A DNA stretch of 64,000 nucleotides from Clostridiaceae bacterium (GTDB taxonomy: Bacteria > Bacillota > Clostridia > DSM-8532). The notes under the pieces were generated by a model. The model was given only the letters and a program-made list of their open reading frames with translations, was not told the origin of the DNA and searched no databases. The position numbers and the translations under genes are program-made. The stretch lies in the NCBI GenBank assembly GCA_012521105.1, contig JAAYNA010000122.1, positions 1 through 64,000 of the forward strand, given 5' to 3'. Shown here piece after piece: positions 1-7,835 of the stretch. How positions within the stretch are numbered: position 1 is the stretch's first letter; every line of letters begins with the position of its first letter.

Positions 1-401
1 ATGATGGAAGCTGGAAGATACCATAAATGATAAAACGTACCGTCAAGTACAATGTCCTTTAACAGAGCGGGCAAATATGCCCATTCCCGTATAGTGCCGG
101 CATAAGCGTTTATAGGCAAATATAGGACGGTAGAGATACCATAGATAACTGCTGTCCTTTTAATAAAAATCATGGTTTTGCTAAATTTAAAGCAAGAATC
201 TTCTTCCCCGGAAAACAGGAAAAACCCCGAAGTCATAAGGAAGAACGGAACTGCGATACGGGCTGTCACTCTGGTCAGAATAAAATCAAAAGTCTGGCTA
301 AGATCCTTTAAAGGCGAAGTGTGGATTGCAATCACAAGAAGAGAAGCTATAACTCTAAAAATATCAATTCCGGTATAATCCTTCTTACTGGCAGTTGTCA
401 T
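1..401 (-). CDS. vanT: VanT-type membrane serine racemase, N-terminal part (runs off the window edge)
   Basis: Reading begins at an ATG at 401, behind a GGAGGGAG ribosome binding site, and stays open for 133 codons to the edge. The fragment is hydrophobic and resembles the acyltransferase-like membrane domain of VanT: an N-terminal GIDIFRVIASLLVIAIH segment, an RIAVPFFLMTSGFF segment and a YHLWYLPAS motif near the end. In VanT proteins this domain precedes a cytoplasmic PLP-dependent racemase that makes D-Ser for the altered peptidoglycan precursor; that half lies outside the window. The start overlaps the vanXY stop as ATGA, so translation is probably coupled. If the racemase domain were absent, the gene would only be a generic acyltransferase-3 family member. 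The gene is too incomplete to appear as a closed ORF. Confidence 0.75.
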   Translation of the reverse strand, partial: MTTASKKDYTGIDIFRVIASLLVIAIHTSPLKDLSQTFDFILTRVTARIAVPFFLMTSGFFLFSGEEDSCFKFSKTMIFIKRTAVIYGISTVLYLPINAYAGTIREWAYLPALLKDIVLDGTFYHLWYLPASI

Positions 402-1162
402 AGCCTCTCCCTCCATAATGTCAATACAACTCCGTCTATGTTGTTTCCTGAACTCTGATAAGGCATACCTTCAGGAATTTCTACAAAAATATCCTTATTA
501 GCCTGAACAGGAACATAGAAAATTTCAAAATCACCCCTATGGTTTCTGAAGCGCAGATGATTTTTTTGGTAGCAAAACTGTTTCAGATAGATTGTGTATT
601 CCTCCAGTGTAAAACACTTATCTTTCATTATTTCCGAATGGGGATAACCTACATATCGAAAATGCCAGGGTTCATGAGCTATTTTTGTGATTTTCTCACG
701 ATTGGCCGGATAGCGCTCAATGAAACCATATCGAACAGAAATCTCGCGAAAGTACCCGTATATGCCGGTGTATGGAAACTCAGGCCGGATAAAATCAATT
801 TCTTTGCTGTTTTTTGCAAGATCAACCGCAAGGCCGGTCTGGTGTTCACTGCAACCGGGAATGGCAACAAATTTTTTAGTAAAACTCTTCCCGTTCTTCT
901 GCAGGGAGTCTGCATAAATTTTTTGTTGTTCATCTATGGATCTGTAGCCACTTACCGGAACAATTTCATGCTTGCAGTCCAAAAAATGCATGACAGACAA
1001 AAGCATTTTTGCAGTTTGACGTTCTAACAGAATATGTTCGGCATATGGATGTAATGATGTAAGTTCTTTTTGCTGTATATCATGCTTTATGGGATGGGAA
1101 GGATTTACAAGAATTAAATGACCTTTTGAAATATCTGCTGTGCCAAATCTTAGCTTTTTCAT
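398..1162 (-). CDS. vanXY: VanXY-type D,D-dipeptidase / D,D-carboxypeptidase
   Basis: A zinc peptidase of the VanY/VanXY family, 254 residues, the length I recall for VanXY-G. It would remove D-Ala-D-Ala ends from dipeptide or pentapeptide precursors so that only the D-Ser form remains. Visible motifs are SGYRS (71-75), SEHQTGLAVD (105-114) with presumed zinc ligands His107 and Asp114, and EPWH (164-167) with the catalytic Glu164 and ligand His167. No signal peptide or membrane segment is seen, which agrees with a cytoplasmic VanXY rather than a membrane VanY. It overlaps vanG upstream and vanT downstream by four bases each (ATGA), a tightly coupled operon. All key residues are present. Confidence 0.9.
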   Translation of the reverse strand: MKKLRFGTADISKGHLILVNPSHPIKHDIQQKELTSLHPYAEHILLERQTAKMLLSVMHFLDCKHEIVPVSGYRSIDEQQKIYADSLQKNGKSFTKKFVAIPGCSEHQTGLAVDLAKNSKEIDFIRPEFPYTGIYGYFREISVRYGFIERYPANREKITKIAHEPWHFRYVGYPHSEIMKDKCFTLEEYTIYLKQFCYQKNHLRFRNHRGDFEIFYVPVQANKDIFVEIPEGMPYQSSGNNIDGVVLTLWRERL

Positions 1163-2208
1163 GGTTCCATCGCCAGCCTTATCAGTTCATCTATTATCTC
1201 AGGAAAAGTCATTCCAATACCCTTCAGCATATTGGGATAGCGACTGTTGGCGGTAAATCCGGGGATGGTATTTACTTCATTGAAGACAATTTCATTTTCA
1301 GGTGTCAGAAAAAAATCTACCCGTGCAAAACCCCTGCAGCCAAGAGCCCGGTAAATAATCACTGCCGTTTCCTTAATACGCCTGGCAGTATAAGAATCGA
1401 TGCGTGCCGGCATATGAATTTTCGATGTTTTTAACGTATATTTTTCCGTATAATCAAAAAAATCCTGCGACAGTTCAATTTCATCTATTTCTCCAATTGT
1501 GAGAATCTCATTACCAAGGATGGCGCATCCCACTTCGAATCCGTCAACGGCTTCCTCTATAAGCACCTTTCGGTCATGCTGAAAAGCGATGTATAACGCA
1601 TCTTTTAGCTTATTTTGATTGAAAACCTTTGTAATACCAATAGACGATCCCGAATTGGACGGCTTTACAAATAAGGGGTATTTCAAACAGGCTGTCCGTT
1701 CAAATAATTCCTTATCAGATATTGAAGAAAACACAACAACAGATTTTGGTGTATTAACGCCTGCCAGGTTTGCCAGTCTGTGTGCCACATCTTTATCCAT
1801 GCACAAAGCCGAGCTTAGCATACCACATCCAACACAGGGGATACCTGCGATCTCCAGCAGGCCCTGCACCGTACCGTCCTCCCCGTTTCTTCCATGCAAT
1901 ATCGGGAAAACCACATCAACAGGAATTGTTGTTATGTTTCTGCCATTCAAAACAAGGATACCGTGAGCACTGGGATCTGGTGAAATAATAGCAGGAACAC
2001 AGGAAGGATGTTTATGCCATGTATCGTTTTGAATGCATTGAACATCCCCGTTATATTTCAACCATTCTCCCTTACGAGTAATGCCAATTAAAACAACACG
2101 GTACTTTTCTGCATCAATACTTTCTATCACTGAGCCGGCAGATTGTAATGATACTTCGTATTCGGCGGAACGGCCTCCAAACAAAATTACCACCGTTGTT
2201 TTTTTCAT
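1159..2208 (-). CDS. vanG: D-alanine--D-serine ligase, VanG type
   Basis: An ATP-grasp ligase of 349 residues, the same length I recall for VanG. It joins D-Ala to D-Ser, giving a precursor end with low vancomycin affinity. Visible motifs are the N-terminal FGGRSAEYEVSLQSA, FPILHGRNGEDG (101-112), KPSNSGSSIG (182-191), an omega-loop region FDYTEKYTLK (251-260), ARVDFF (295-300) and FNEVNTIPGFT (309-319). The EYEVSLQSA form and the EKYTLK loop match VanG-type enzymes as I remember them; housekeeping Ddl enzymes usually read differently here. The gene is preceded by about 210 bases after vanS, so it may have its own promoter controlled by VanR, and its stop overlaps vanXY. Substrate choice (D-Ser over D-Ala or D-Lac) is inferred from family resemblance. 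Confidence 0.9.
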   Translation of the reverse strand: MKKTTVVILFGGRSAEYEVSLQSAGSVIESIDAEKYRVVLIGITRKGEWLKYNGDVQCIQNDTWHKHPSCVPAIISPDPSAHGILVLNGRNITTIPVDVVFPILHGRNGEDGTVQGLLEIAGIPCVGCGMLSSALCMDKDVAHRLANLAGVNTPKSVVVFSSISDKELFERTACLKYPLFVKPSNSGSSIGITKVFNQNKLKDALYIAFQHDRKVLIEEAVDGFEVGCAILGNEILTIGEIDEIELSQDFFDYTEKYTLKTSKIHMPARIDSYTARRIKETAVIIYRALGCRGFARVDFFLTPENEIVFNEVNTIPGFTANSRYPNMLKGIGMTFPEIIDELIRLAMEP

Positions 2209-2420
2209 AAAATCACCCTTTTGCTTTTTTACCTGCTTATTTTTATTTGCGAAAGCAGAACTTTCTACAGAAGCAGAAATATCTGTGTCATATCGGAATA
2301 AAAAAAAACGGCTTCGGTATTTTCATCCTACCAAAACCAGACAGGCCATTTTTGACTTTTAACTTATCAAAATCTTAAGAAAACCTTATGAAAAGCTTAT
2401 TTTTTTGGAATCACCGTTTT

Positions 2421-3533
2421 TTAACCCATTACGAATTCAAAGATCGGAAGTGTAACCGAAAAAGTAGTTTTTTCACCATTGCATTGAGCTGTGATTGTGC
2501 CACCATGAGCATCAACAATCTCCTTTGCAATTGCAAGGCCAAGCCCCGCCCCTCCTGTTTGGGAAGATCGAGAAGTATCCAGTCGGAAAAATCTTTCAAA
2601 TATTGTTTCCAGCTTTTGTGGCGGAATGGGATCACCATAATTTGAAAATTCAATGATCGTGCTTTTTTCCTGTTCATAGGCCTTTATGTCAATCACACTT
2701 CCTTCGTAGCTATACGCTATGGCATTTTTCAGAATATTATTAAAAACGCGGGATAGTTTATCTGCGTCTCCCCATGCGATCAAATTCTCTGGTGCATGAA
2801 CAGCTGCCTTTTTATTTTGTGGTGCCAGCATTGGGTAAAACTCATCGGCAATTTGCTGCAACATAAAGGTAAGATTGATTTTTCCCTTGTTCAGTATGAT
2901 GGAACTTAAGTTATAGCGGGTTATTTCAAATAGTTCTTCGATGAGATGTTCCAATCTGAATGCCTTTTCAAGTGTAATTTCGGTATACTTTTTGCGCTGT
3001 TCGAAAGGCATATCATGTGCTTCATTTAAAAGGCTCAGGTATCCGATCACAGACGAAAGCGGTGTTCTGATATCATGAGCAAGATTTACAACCAGATCGT
3101 TCTTACGTTGTTCAGCTTCTCTTGCATCCCGTTCATTTCGAAGAGCCGTTCTTTTTATTTGATTCATTCTGTCTTCAATTTCCCTGAGTTCTTCGGGCAG
3201 CCTGATGTCTTCATCTTCCGGCTGCACTAAAGCTATGCTGGCTACAGCAATGTCTTCGATAAAACCTACTGTCTTTTTCCAATGAATGTAAATAATAAAC
3301 AGCACCATTATAAACCACGCGCCGGGAACAAGCAGAGTTTCATAAGGTATGAGAGACTTTAAAATATAATATAATAAGGAGGGTTGCCAATTAATCCTGT
3401 AAGCAATGTTGTATACAGCAATAACTGCAATTATATACAGAACAGATGCTATAAATACTGTTATGGCGCAACGAAAGATGATTTTCCTTGTTAATTTGGA
3501 ACTGAACTTTTTATCCTTCAATTTTATAGCCAA
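2421..3533 (-). CDS. vanS: VanS-type sensor histidine kinase
   Basis: A membrane sensor kinase of 370 residues. Two hydrophobic segments (about 19-41 and 68-84) flank a short external stretch, the VanS pattern of a small sensor. The H-box VVNLAHDIRTPLS has its phosphoacceptor His at 153; the N-box lies in DADKLSRVFNNILKNA and the G-box in GGAGLGLAIAKEI near the end. The kinase would phosphorylate the neighbouring VanR when cell-wall synthesis is disturbed. Its start lies inside the end of vanR (23-base overlap), so the pair is co-translated. The assignment to VanS rather than a generic OmpR-partner kinase rests on position upstream of vanG-vanXY-vanT. Confidence 0.85.
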   Translation of the reverse strand: MAIKLKDKKFSSKLTRKIIFRCAITVFIASVLYIIAVIAVYNIAYRINWQPSLLYYILKSLIPYETLLVPGAWFIMVLFIIYIHWKKTVGFIEDIAVASIALVQPEDEDIRLPEELREIEDRMNQIKRTALRNERDAREAEQRKNDLVVNLAHDIRTPLSSVIGYLSLLNEAHDMPFEQRKKYTEITLEKAFRLEHLIEELFEITRYNLSSIILNKGKINLTFMLQQIADEFYPMLAPQNKKAAVHAPENLIAWGDADKLSRVFNNILKNAIAYSYEGSVIDIKAYEQEKSTIIEFSNYGDPIPPQKLETIFERFFRLDTSRSSQTGGAGLGLAIAKEIVDAHGGTITAQCNGEKTTFSVTLPIFEFVMG

Positions 3534-4209
3534 CCCCCCATACTGTTTTAATGTATTTAGGATTCTCTGCGCTGTCGTTCATTTTTTCTCTTAAATGCCG
3601 TATATGTACCATTACTGTGTTGTTGCTGTTGGAAAAATACTTTTCGCCCCATACCTTTTGAAATAACTCTTCAGAGCTGACCACACGTCCCCGGTTTGAT
3701 GCCAGGACCCATAGGATGGAAAACTCTGTTGGAGTAAGTGAGAGAGGTTTTTCATTCAGCGTGCATTCGTGCTTGTCCCTGTCTAAAACCAAACCTGAAA
3801 ATACAATTACGTTTTCTTCCTGCGCAGGGTAAGCCATATTATATTTCTTAAATCTTCGTAATTGTGCCTTAACACGGGCAACCAGTTCAAGAGGCCGGAA
3901 AGGTTTTGTTATATAATCGTCGGCACCTAATGTAAGCCCGGTAATCTTGTCAATTTCTTCGTCCTTTGCAGTTAACATAATTATTGGGAAGTTGTTCTTT
4001 TCCCTGATCTGCTGACAGACTGAAAAGCCATTTACATCGGGAAGCATTACATCCAGTATCGCCAAATCTATTTTTTCATTCTCTACACATTGCAAAGCAC
4101 CATGTCCATTATAGAACTTAAAAACATTATAGTCCTCATTTTTTAAATATACTTCAATCAAATCAGCTATGGACTGTTCATCATCTACCACTAAAATGTT
4201 CTCTACCAT
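3511..4209 (-). CDS. vanR: VanR-type response regulator (OmpR family)
   Basis: A 232-residue OmpR/PhoB-type regulator. The receiver domain carries the acidic pair Asp9-Asp10, the phosphorylation site Asp53 (LAILDVMLPDVNG) and Lys in YITKPF near residue 102. The C-terminal winged helix includes LTPTEFSILWVLASNRGRVVSSEEL and ends at VWGVGYKIEG, complete for the family. It is the first gene of the van operon. In known vanG clusters VanR activates the resistance promoter; the likely target here is the gap 2209-2420 upstream of vanG, although no clear repeat could be named there. Confidence 0.87.
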   Translation of the reverse strand: MVENILVVDDEQSIADLIEVYLKNEDYNVFKFYNGHGALQCVENEKIDLAILDVMLPDVNGFSVCQQIREKNNFPIIMLTAKDEEIDKITGLTLGADDYITKPFRPLELVARVKAQLRRFKKYNMAYPAQEENVIVFSGLVLDRDKHECTLNEKPLSLTPTEFSILWVLASNRGRVVSSEELFQKVWGEKYFSNSNNTVMVHIRHLREKMNDSAENPKYIKTVWGVGYKIEG

Positions 4210-4310
4210 GTATATTCAACTCCTCTTTCACCAATATCGGCTGAAACAATCTGCAATAATTGGGTGCCCGCCACCCGTCAGAGATGGGAAATACTTTGGA
4301 CACTGTTTTA

Positions 4311-4319
4311 ATTATACCA
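4311..4319 (-). promoter_or_regulatory. Possible extended -10 promoter of vanRS
   Basis: On the minus strand the sequence TGGTATAAT carries a perfect -10 hexamer with the TGn extension, about 100 bases upstream of the vanR start. No good -35 box is seen at the expected distance, as is common for extended -10 promoters. The rest of 4210-4443 is AT-rich and shows no gene. Confidence 0.35.
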
Positions 4320-4443
4320 AATATTTAAAATATTCCTCTATAAGCGTTTAATGTAATGAAAGAAATTAATAAAATTAAGGCAATTATAGTCTTATATGGC
4401 ATGTGGTATGAAATGTAAACAATATATTTTTTTGCTATGCTAC

Positions 4444-4471
4444 TTGACATGATAAGAAATTGTACTATAAT
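4444..4471 (+). promoter_or_regulatory. Consensus sigma-A promoter in front of the CIRCE operator
   Basis: TTGACA (4444-4449) and TATAAT (4466-4471) are both perfect matches to the vegetative consensus, separated by 16 bases. The CIRCE palindrome begins at the next base, so repressor bound there would cover the transcription start. Confidence 0.8.
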
Positions 4472-4506
4472 ATTACTAGCACTCGTTTCTTTTGAGTGCT
4501 AGTAAT
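4472..4506 (+). promoter_or_regulatory. CIRCE operator (HrcA binding site)
   Basis: A perfect inverted repeat with 13-base arms, ATTACTAGCACTC and GAGTGCTAGTAAT, and exactly nine bases between them. This matches the known CIRCE element (TTAGCACTC-N9-GAGTGCTAA), the site of the heat-shock repressor HrcA. It sits directly after a consensus promoter on the plus strand. No chaperone gene follows; the next intact gene on that strand is the L25/Ctc gene 730 bases on, with a broken gene in between. Confidence 0.9.
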
Positions 4507-4805
4507 ATATCCTTTTTGTGATATGTATACCGGTAATATTCAGCTGTTAAAGATTTTGTTTCATAAAATTGAAAGAATCTTAAAGCGCTTTATGACAGTG
4601 GAATATAAAAACGCCGTATTAAAAATTGAATTTATGAAAGGTAAGGTGGGGTTATAACAATTATAGTCAAGCCTTTGTTTAAAGAAATATAGAAATCCTG
4701 AAATGGTTTGGTATTAACTAAATTGTATTAAGTACATGCTACAAACTCAAATTAAAAAACCATTAAGAATGCTAAAAATTTTACAATGATGCTTTTCTAT
4801 TTTTC

Positions 4806-5165
4806 AATGCAGATATTTTATGTGATTTTGACATTTCGGAAATGATAAGCTTCCATAAGAAAACGGGAGCACTCGCAGCAATAGCGGTAACTCAGGTTAA
4901 TAATATTCCGGCATACGGGGTGAAAAAATTATAAAGATGGGTTTACAACCGCATTCAAGGAAAAGCTAAAACCTTATGAGCTGATTTGAATTTTATAGAT
5001 GCAGGATGTACATTTTTGATCCGGAGCTTTTAGATGAAATACGAGGGATAGTTTCTATTGAAACGTGAACCTTACCTCTTGCTGCTTAGAATTGGTGCAG
5101 TATGGGAATTTGCAACCGCTGTCCACATTGCCTTGACCTGGGTACAACGGCTGTTTTAATTTGCA
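4806..5165 (+). pseudogene. Decayed sugar-nucleotidyltransferase (pseudogene)
   Basis: The stretch reads as pieces of a nucleotidyltransferase of the glucose-1-phosphate thymidylyl- / mannose-1-phosphate guanylyltransferase type, spread over several frames. From 4806 the reading is NADILCDFDISEMISFHKK followed by TGALAAIAVTQVNNIPAYGV, a typical mid-domain sequence, then a stop. Later pieces in other frames are YIFDPELLDEIRGIVSIE, then REPYLLLL and GAVWEF, and finally a CLDLGTT segment like the usual W(I/L)D(I/L)GTP motif. Stops and at least three frame changes make a functional product impossible. The N-terminal nucleotide-binding part is not recognisable upstream; 4507-4805 shows no other gene. 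Function is inferred from remembered family motifs. Confidence 0.6.
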
Positions 5166-5234
5166 TTGCGTATGAAGTAACAGATATTAAATTCAATTTC
5201 AGCTGATAAATTTTAAATTGAAAGGGGAATTTCT

Positions 5235-5831
5235 ATGAGTAATTTATTAGTCGCTGCAGAACGAAAAGATAGCACTAAAAAAATCAGAAAGTCAGGTTAT
5301 ATTCCAGGTAATATTTACGGGCCTGGGGTTGAGGGCAACCTCAATGTTCAGTTCGAAGGAAAGGTAATAAACAAATTTCTTAAAAACAATTCAACAGGAT
5401 CGAAAGCAAAAGTGAAAGTAAAGGACAAAGAGCTGCTTTGTGTGGTGAAGGACATACAGTATGGAATAACTAATAAAAATCCTCTACATATTGATTTTTA
5501 TGCCTCTTCGGAAGACAGTCCTGTTAAGGTAACAGTACCTTTTAGGTTTAATGGAAGAGAAAAACATACTGCAAGTAAGCTTGTGTTAAATATCCTTCAG
5601 GACGAAATAGAAATTCAGGGGTTATTAAAGGATTTACCCAGTGTTGTTGAGATAGATGTTTCAGAAATGACAGATGGCAGTGAGATAACAATGGCTGATA
5701 TAGCCCTGCCCGAAGGCGTTAAGCTGTTATCAAAGGAAGATGTAGTTGTGGCTAATGTGGTTAATGCAGAACCTGACGTTGCAACTGAAACCGAAACAGA
5801 AGGTGAAATTGAGGGCGAAGAGTCCGTATAA
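5235..5831 (+). CDS. rplY: 50S ribosomal protein L25 / general stress protein Ctc
   Basis: A 198-residue protein of the long L25 (TL5/CTC) family, which binds 5S rRNA. The N-terminal L25 domain (about 1-90) has the hallmark RKSGYIPGNIYGPG and KNPLHIDFY; the C-terminal beta domain (about 95-180) contains LPSVVEIDVSEM and LPEGVKLL, and an acidic tail (ETETEGEIEGEE) follows. The ATG at 5235 has an AAAGGGG ribosome binding site. In Bacillus the ctc gene is a sigma-B stress gene; here the nearest upstream control element is a CIRCE operator, so stress control by HrcA is possible but would need read-through of the decayed gene. One of only four intact genes on the plus strand. Confidence 0.93.
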   Translation: MSNLLVAAERKDSTKKIRKSGYIPGNIYGPGVEGNLNVQFEGKVINKFLKNNSTGSKAKVKVKDKELLCVVKDIQYGITNKNPLHIDFYASSEDSPVKVTVPFRFNGREKHTASKLVLNILQDEIEIQGLLKDLPSVVEIDVSEMTDGSEITMADIALPEGVKLLSKEDVVVANVVNAEPDVATETETEGEIEGEESV

Positions 5832-5845
5832 TTTCCAATAAATCA

Positions 5846-5890
5846 GGGGATGCTTTAGATGTCTATACAGGCATCCCCATTATGTTAATA
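5846..5890. terminator. Probable terminator between convergent genes
   Basis: GGGGATGC (5846-5853) and GCATCCCC (5871-5878) form an eight-base stem between the ends of the L25 gene (plus) and the 5914 gene (minus). The downstream T tract is weak on the plus strand; on the minus strand a T-rich run lies before the stem rather than after it. Confidence 0.5.
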
Positions 5891-5913
5891 CAAAAAAATT
5901 ATCAGAGGATGTT

Positions 5914-6312
5914 CTATACTCCAAATTCCTCAAGCCATTTAAGGGCTTCTTCCTTCGTTCGGAAATGTCCGGTTACAATCCCTGTTTGAGAAGCCTGCTG
6001 GTGGCGTTTTGCCTGAACCTTAATAGCTGCCATTCCTCCCGAAACAAAAGCCATAGCCACGCAACCAGACTCTTTACAACATTTGTGAAATTTTGCAAAC
6101 TCCTGCTGCGTTTCAGGGTCAAGAATGGGATCCATCTTCTCGATTATCGGGATATAACCCCATTTGCCACTAAAGCTTTTGCCCTTTTCAACAACATAGT
6201 TGATGGTTTCACGAACCCCCTGTACGTCAGCCTGGCCAATCCCTTCAGTCATAACCACATTTCTACCCGGAACATCATATTTTTTTAATTCCCATGTCCT
6301 GTTTTCTCCCAA
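5914..6312 (-). CDS. Hypothetical protein, possibly a SpoIIAA/STAS-like fold
   Basis: I do not firmly recognise this 132-residue protein. It has no signal peptide or membrane segment. The opening WELKKYDVPGRNVVMTEGIG, the middle with two Cys in HKCCKES, and the ending TKEEALKWLEEFGV resemble small SpoIIAA-like/STAS-like proteins, whose last helix often has such a sequence; this is a weak impression. The start is a TTG at 6312, chosen because GGAGGTG lies six bases before it. It follows the chemoreceptor gene by 34 bases on the same strand, so the two are probably one transcription unit and may work together. Confidence 0.6.
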   Translation of the reverse strand: MGENRTWELKKYDVPGRNVVMTEGIGQADVQGVRETINYVVEKGKSFSGKWGYIPIIEKMDPILDPETQQEFAKFHKCCKESGCVAMAFVSGGMAAIKVQAKRHQQASQTGIVTGHFRTKEEALKWLEEFGV

Positions 6313-6346
6313 AATTTACACCTCCAACTTTATATAAATTTTTTTA

Positions 6347-7573
6347 TCATACTTTATCCATACCGCTTTCAATATTTAGTCTTTCAAGAACCTGTCTGTA
6401 TTTGTCATATACAAAGGTTAACTGCTCTTTTATTTTAAATGCATTTTCAACACCATCGCTTGAAGACTGTGAGATGTTATCAATATCATTTAATACATTA
6501 CTTACAGTTGTAAGGAGTTCATTTGAAGTGGAATTGAAATCTGAAACCATGCTATTGACAAATGCAGCATCATCATCATATTTTTGTGCTATTTCAAGTG
6601 CTGCCATATAATTATTATTAACATCGGTGGACATGAATTCCAGTAATTTGATTGAGCTGTTTGCCAGATGATTCACTGATTCTTCAACCTGAACTGTGAA
6701 TTTTTGAATTTTAGAGACGACATTTTTTGATTGTTCAGCCAGCTTCCGTATTTCATCCGCTACAACAGTGAACCCTTTTCCCGCTTCTCCTGCCCTTGTA
6801 GCCTCTATAGATGCATTCAGGGCAAGAAGATTTGTTTGTGTAGTTATCTGAAGAATGGATTCAGACAAAATTGTAATTTGTTCAACAACTCTGGAGTTTT
6901 CTATTGCTTTTTCAAGCTCCACCTTTGTTGCATCAAAGACCTCTTGTGCTGTCTCTATGGCTTCAATTACCTGTTTTTTAAGATTTTCTGCCCGTGTTTG
7001 GATTTCCTTAACGGTTGAAACACCCTGTGAGGTTTTTTTGTTTATAAACTGGACCGAACTAACAATATCGAGTGCCGAAGCCGCAATATTTTCGGAAGTG
7101 TCAGCAGTTTCTTTTATAACTCTGGCAAAATTCTCAAATATCTTAGTTGTATTTCCAATTTCCGAACTGAGTGTTAGCAAATTATCTGAAATGCTTTTAG
7201 AAGTATCTGTAGTGGTGATCTGATTTTCTTTTTTCATGGAATTTTGAAATATTTGTTCCAATGCATATACAATTTTTCCTATATCATCGTCCCTGTTCTT
7301 AAGCGTCTTTGGAGTTGCCTGTTGTATCCCGTGTTCGGCTACTGATTGAAGAAAATCACTTAATGTTCTTATAGATTTTTTCATAGAATTGAAACTGGTC
7401 AGTACGATAAAATAAACAATAAGAGCTACAATCGAAATTAATAAGATAATAATAAGCATGATATCTTTGTTACCCGTTATTAACTTCCATAAGCTCAGAA
7501 TTAAGTTTATAAAAAGCAGAGTCGGAACAAAGATCGGCAGTAAGGAAACTTTTACTTTAATCCCCCCATGCAA
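6347..7573 (-). CDS. Methyl-accepting chemotaxis-like protein without a sensor domain
   Basis: A 408-residue receptor. Two hydrophobic segments (about 11-30 and 37-60) lie almost back to back, leaving only a few residues outside the membrane, so there is no extracellular ligand domain. A short linker leads to a long coiled coil; the highly conserved signalling tip [19 protein letters not shown] and [20 protein letters not shown] lies at about 240-280. The tip normally binds CheA and CheW. A receptor of this shape could sense membrane state, internal signals or a partner protein; the small gene just downstream is a candidate partner. GAGGTG stands eleven bases before the ATG. The preceding gap 7574-7734 is AT-rich with no recognised gene. 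Confidence 0.87.
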   Translation of the reverse strand: MHGGIKVKVSLLPIFVPTLLFINLILSLWKLITGNKDIMLIIILLISIVALIVYFIVLTSFNSMKKSIRTLSDFLQSVAEHGIQQATPKTLKNRDDDIGKIVYALEQIFQNSMKKENQITTTDTSKSISDNLLTLSSEIGNTTKIFENFARVIKETADTSENIAASALDIVSSVQFINKKTSQGVSTVKEIQTRAENLKKQVIEAIETAQEVFDATKVELEKAIENSRVVEQITILSESILQITTQTNLLALNASIEATRAGEAGKGFTVVADEIRKLAEQSKNVVSKIQKFTVQVEESVNHLANSSIKLLEFMSTDVNNNYMAALEIAQKYDDDAAFVNSMVSDFNSTSNELLTTVSNVLNDIDNISQSSSDGVENAFKIKEQLTFVYDKYRQVLERLNIESGMDKV

Positions 7574-7734
7574 AACAATACACCTCGGTTCCCAATGATT
7601 TCATTATTTTAGATGTGTTTGATATAATTATATATTTGTCGCCATAAAATTGCAAATTTTTCAGGAATTTTGTTAATTCTGGCGGTAATTATATAGATAT
7701 AATTGTGCAATCTTTACAATTTTTTATCTGTAAG

Positions 7735-7786
7735 AAAAACAGAGCTGCCTATACAAGCCTTTGGCCTGACAGACAGCTCTGTTTTT
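7735..7786 (-). terminator. Terminator of the first sugar-importer operon
   Basis: AAAAACAGAGCTG (7735-7747) and CAGCTCTGTTTTT (7774-7786) pair over 13 bases with a 26-base loop. Read on the minus strand, the stem ends in a run of five T. It lies 50 bases after the stop of the binding-protein gene. Confidence 0.8.
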
Positions 7787-7835
7787 ATCTGATTTTTGAA
7801 TCAAAGCAGTGATTATCTGTTTATAATGTTACTTC

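Noticed and set aside
539-1027. Long plus-strand frame opposite vanXY
   Set aside because: It lies entirely antisense to a gene with all catalytic motifs and shows no domain; a shadow frame.
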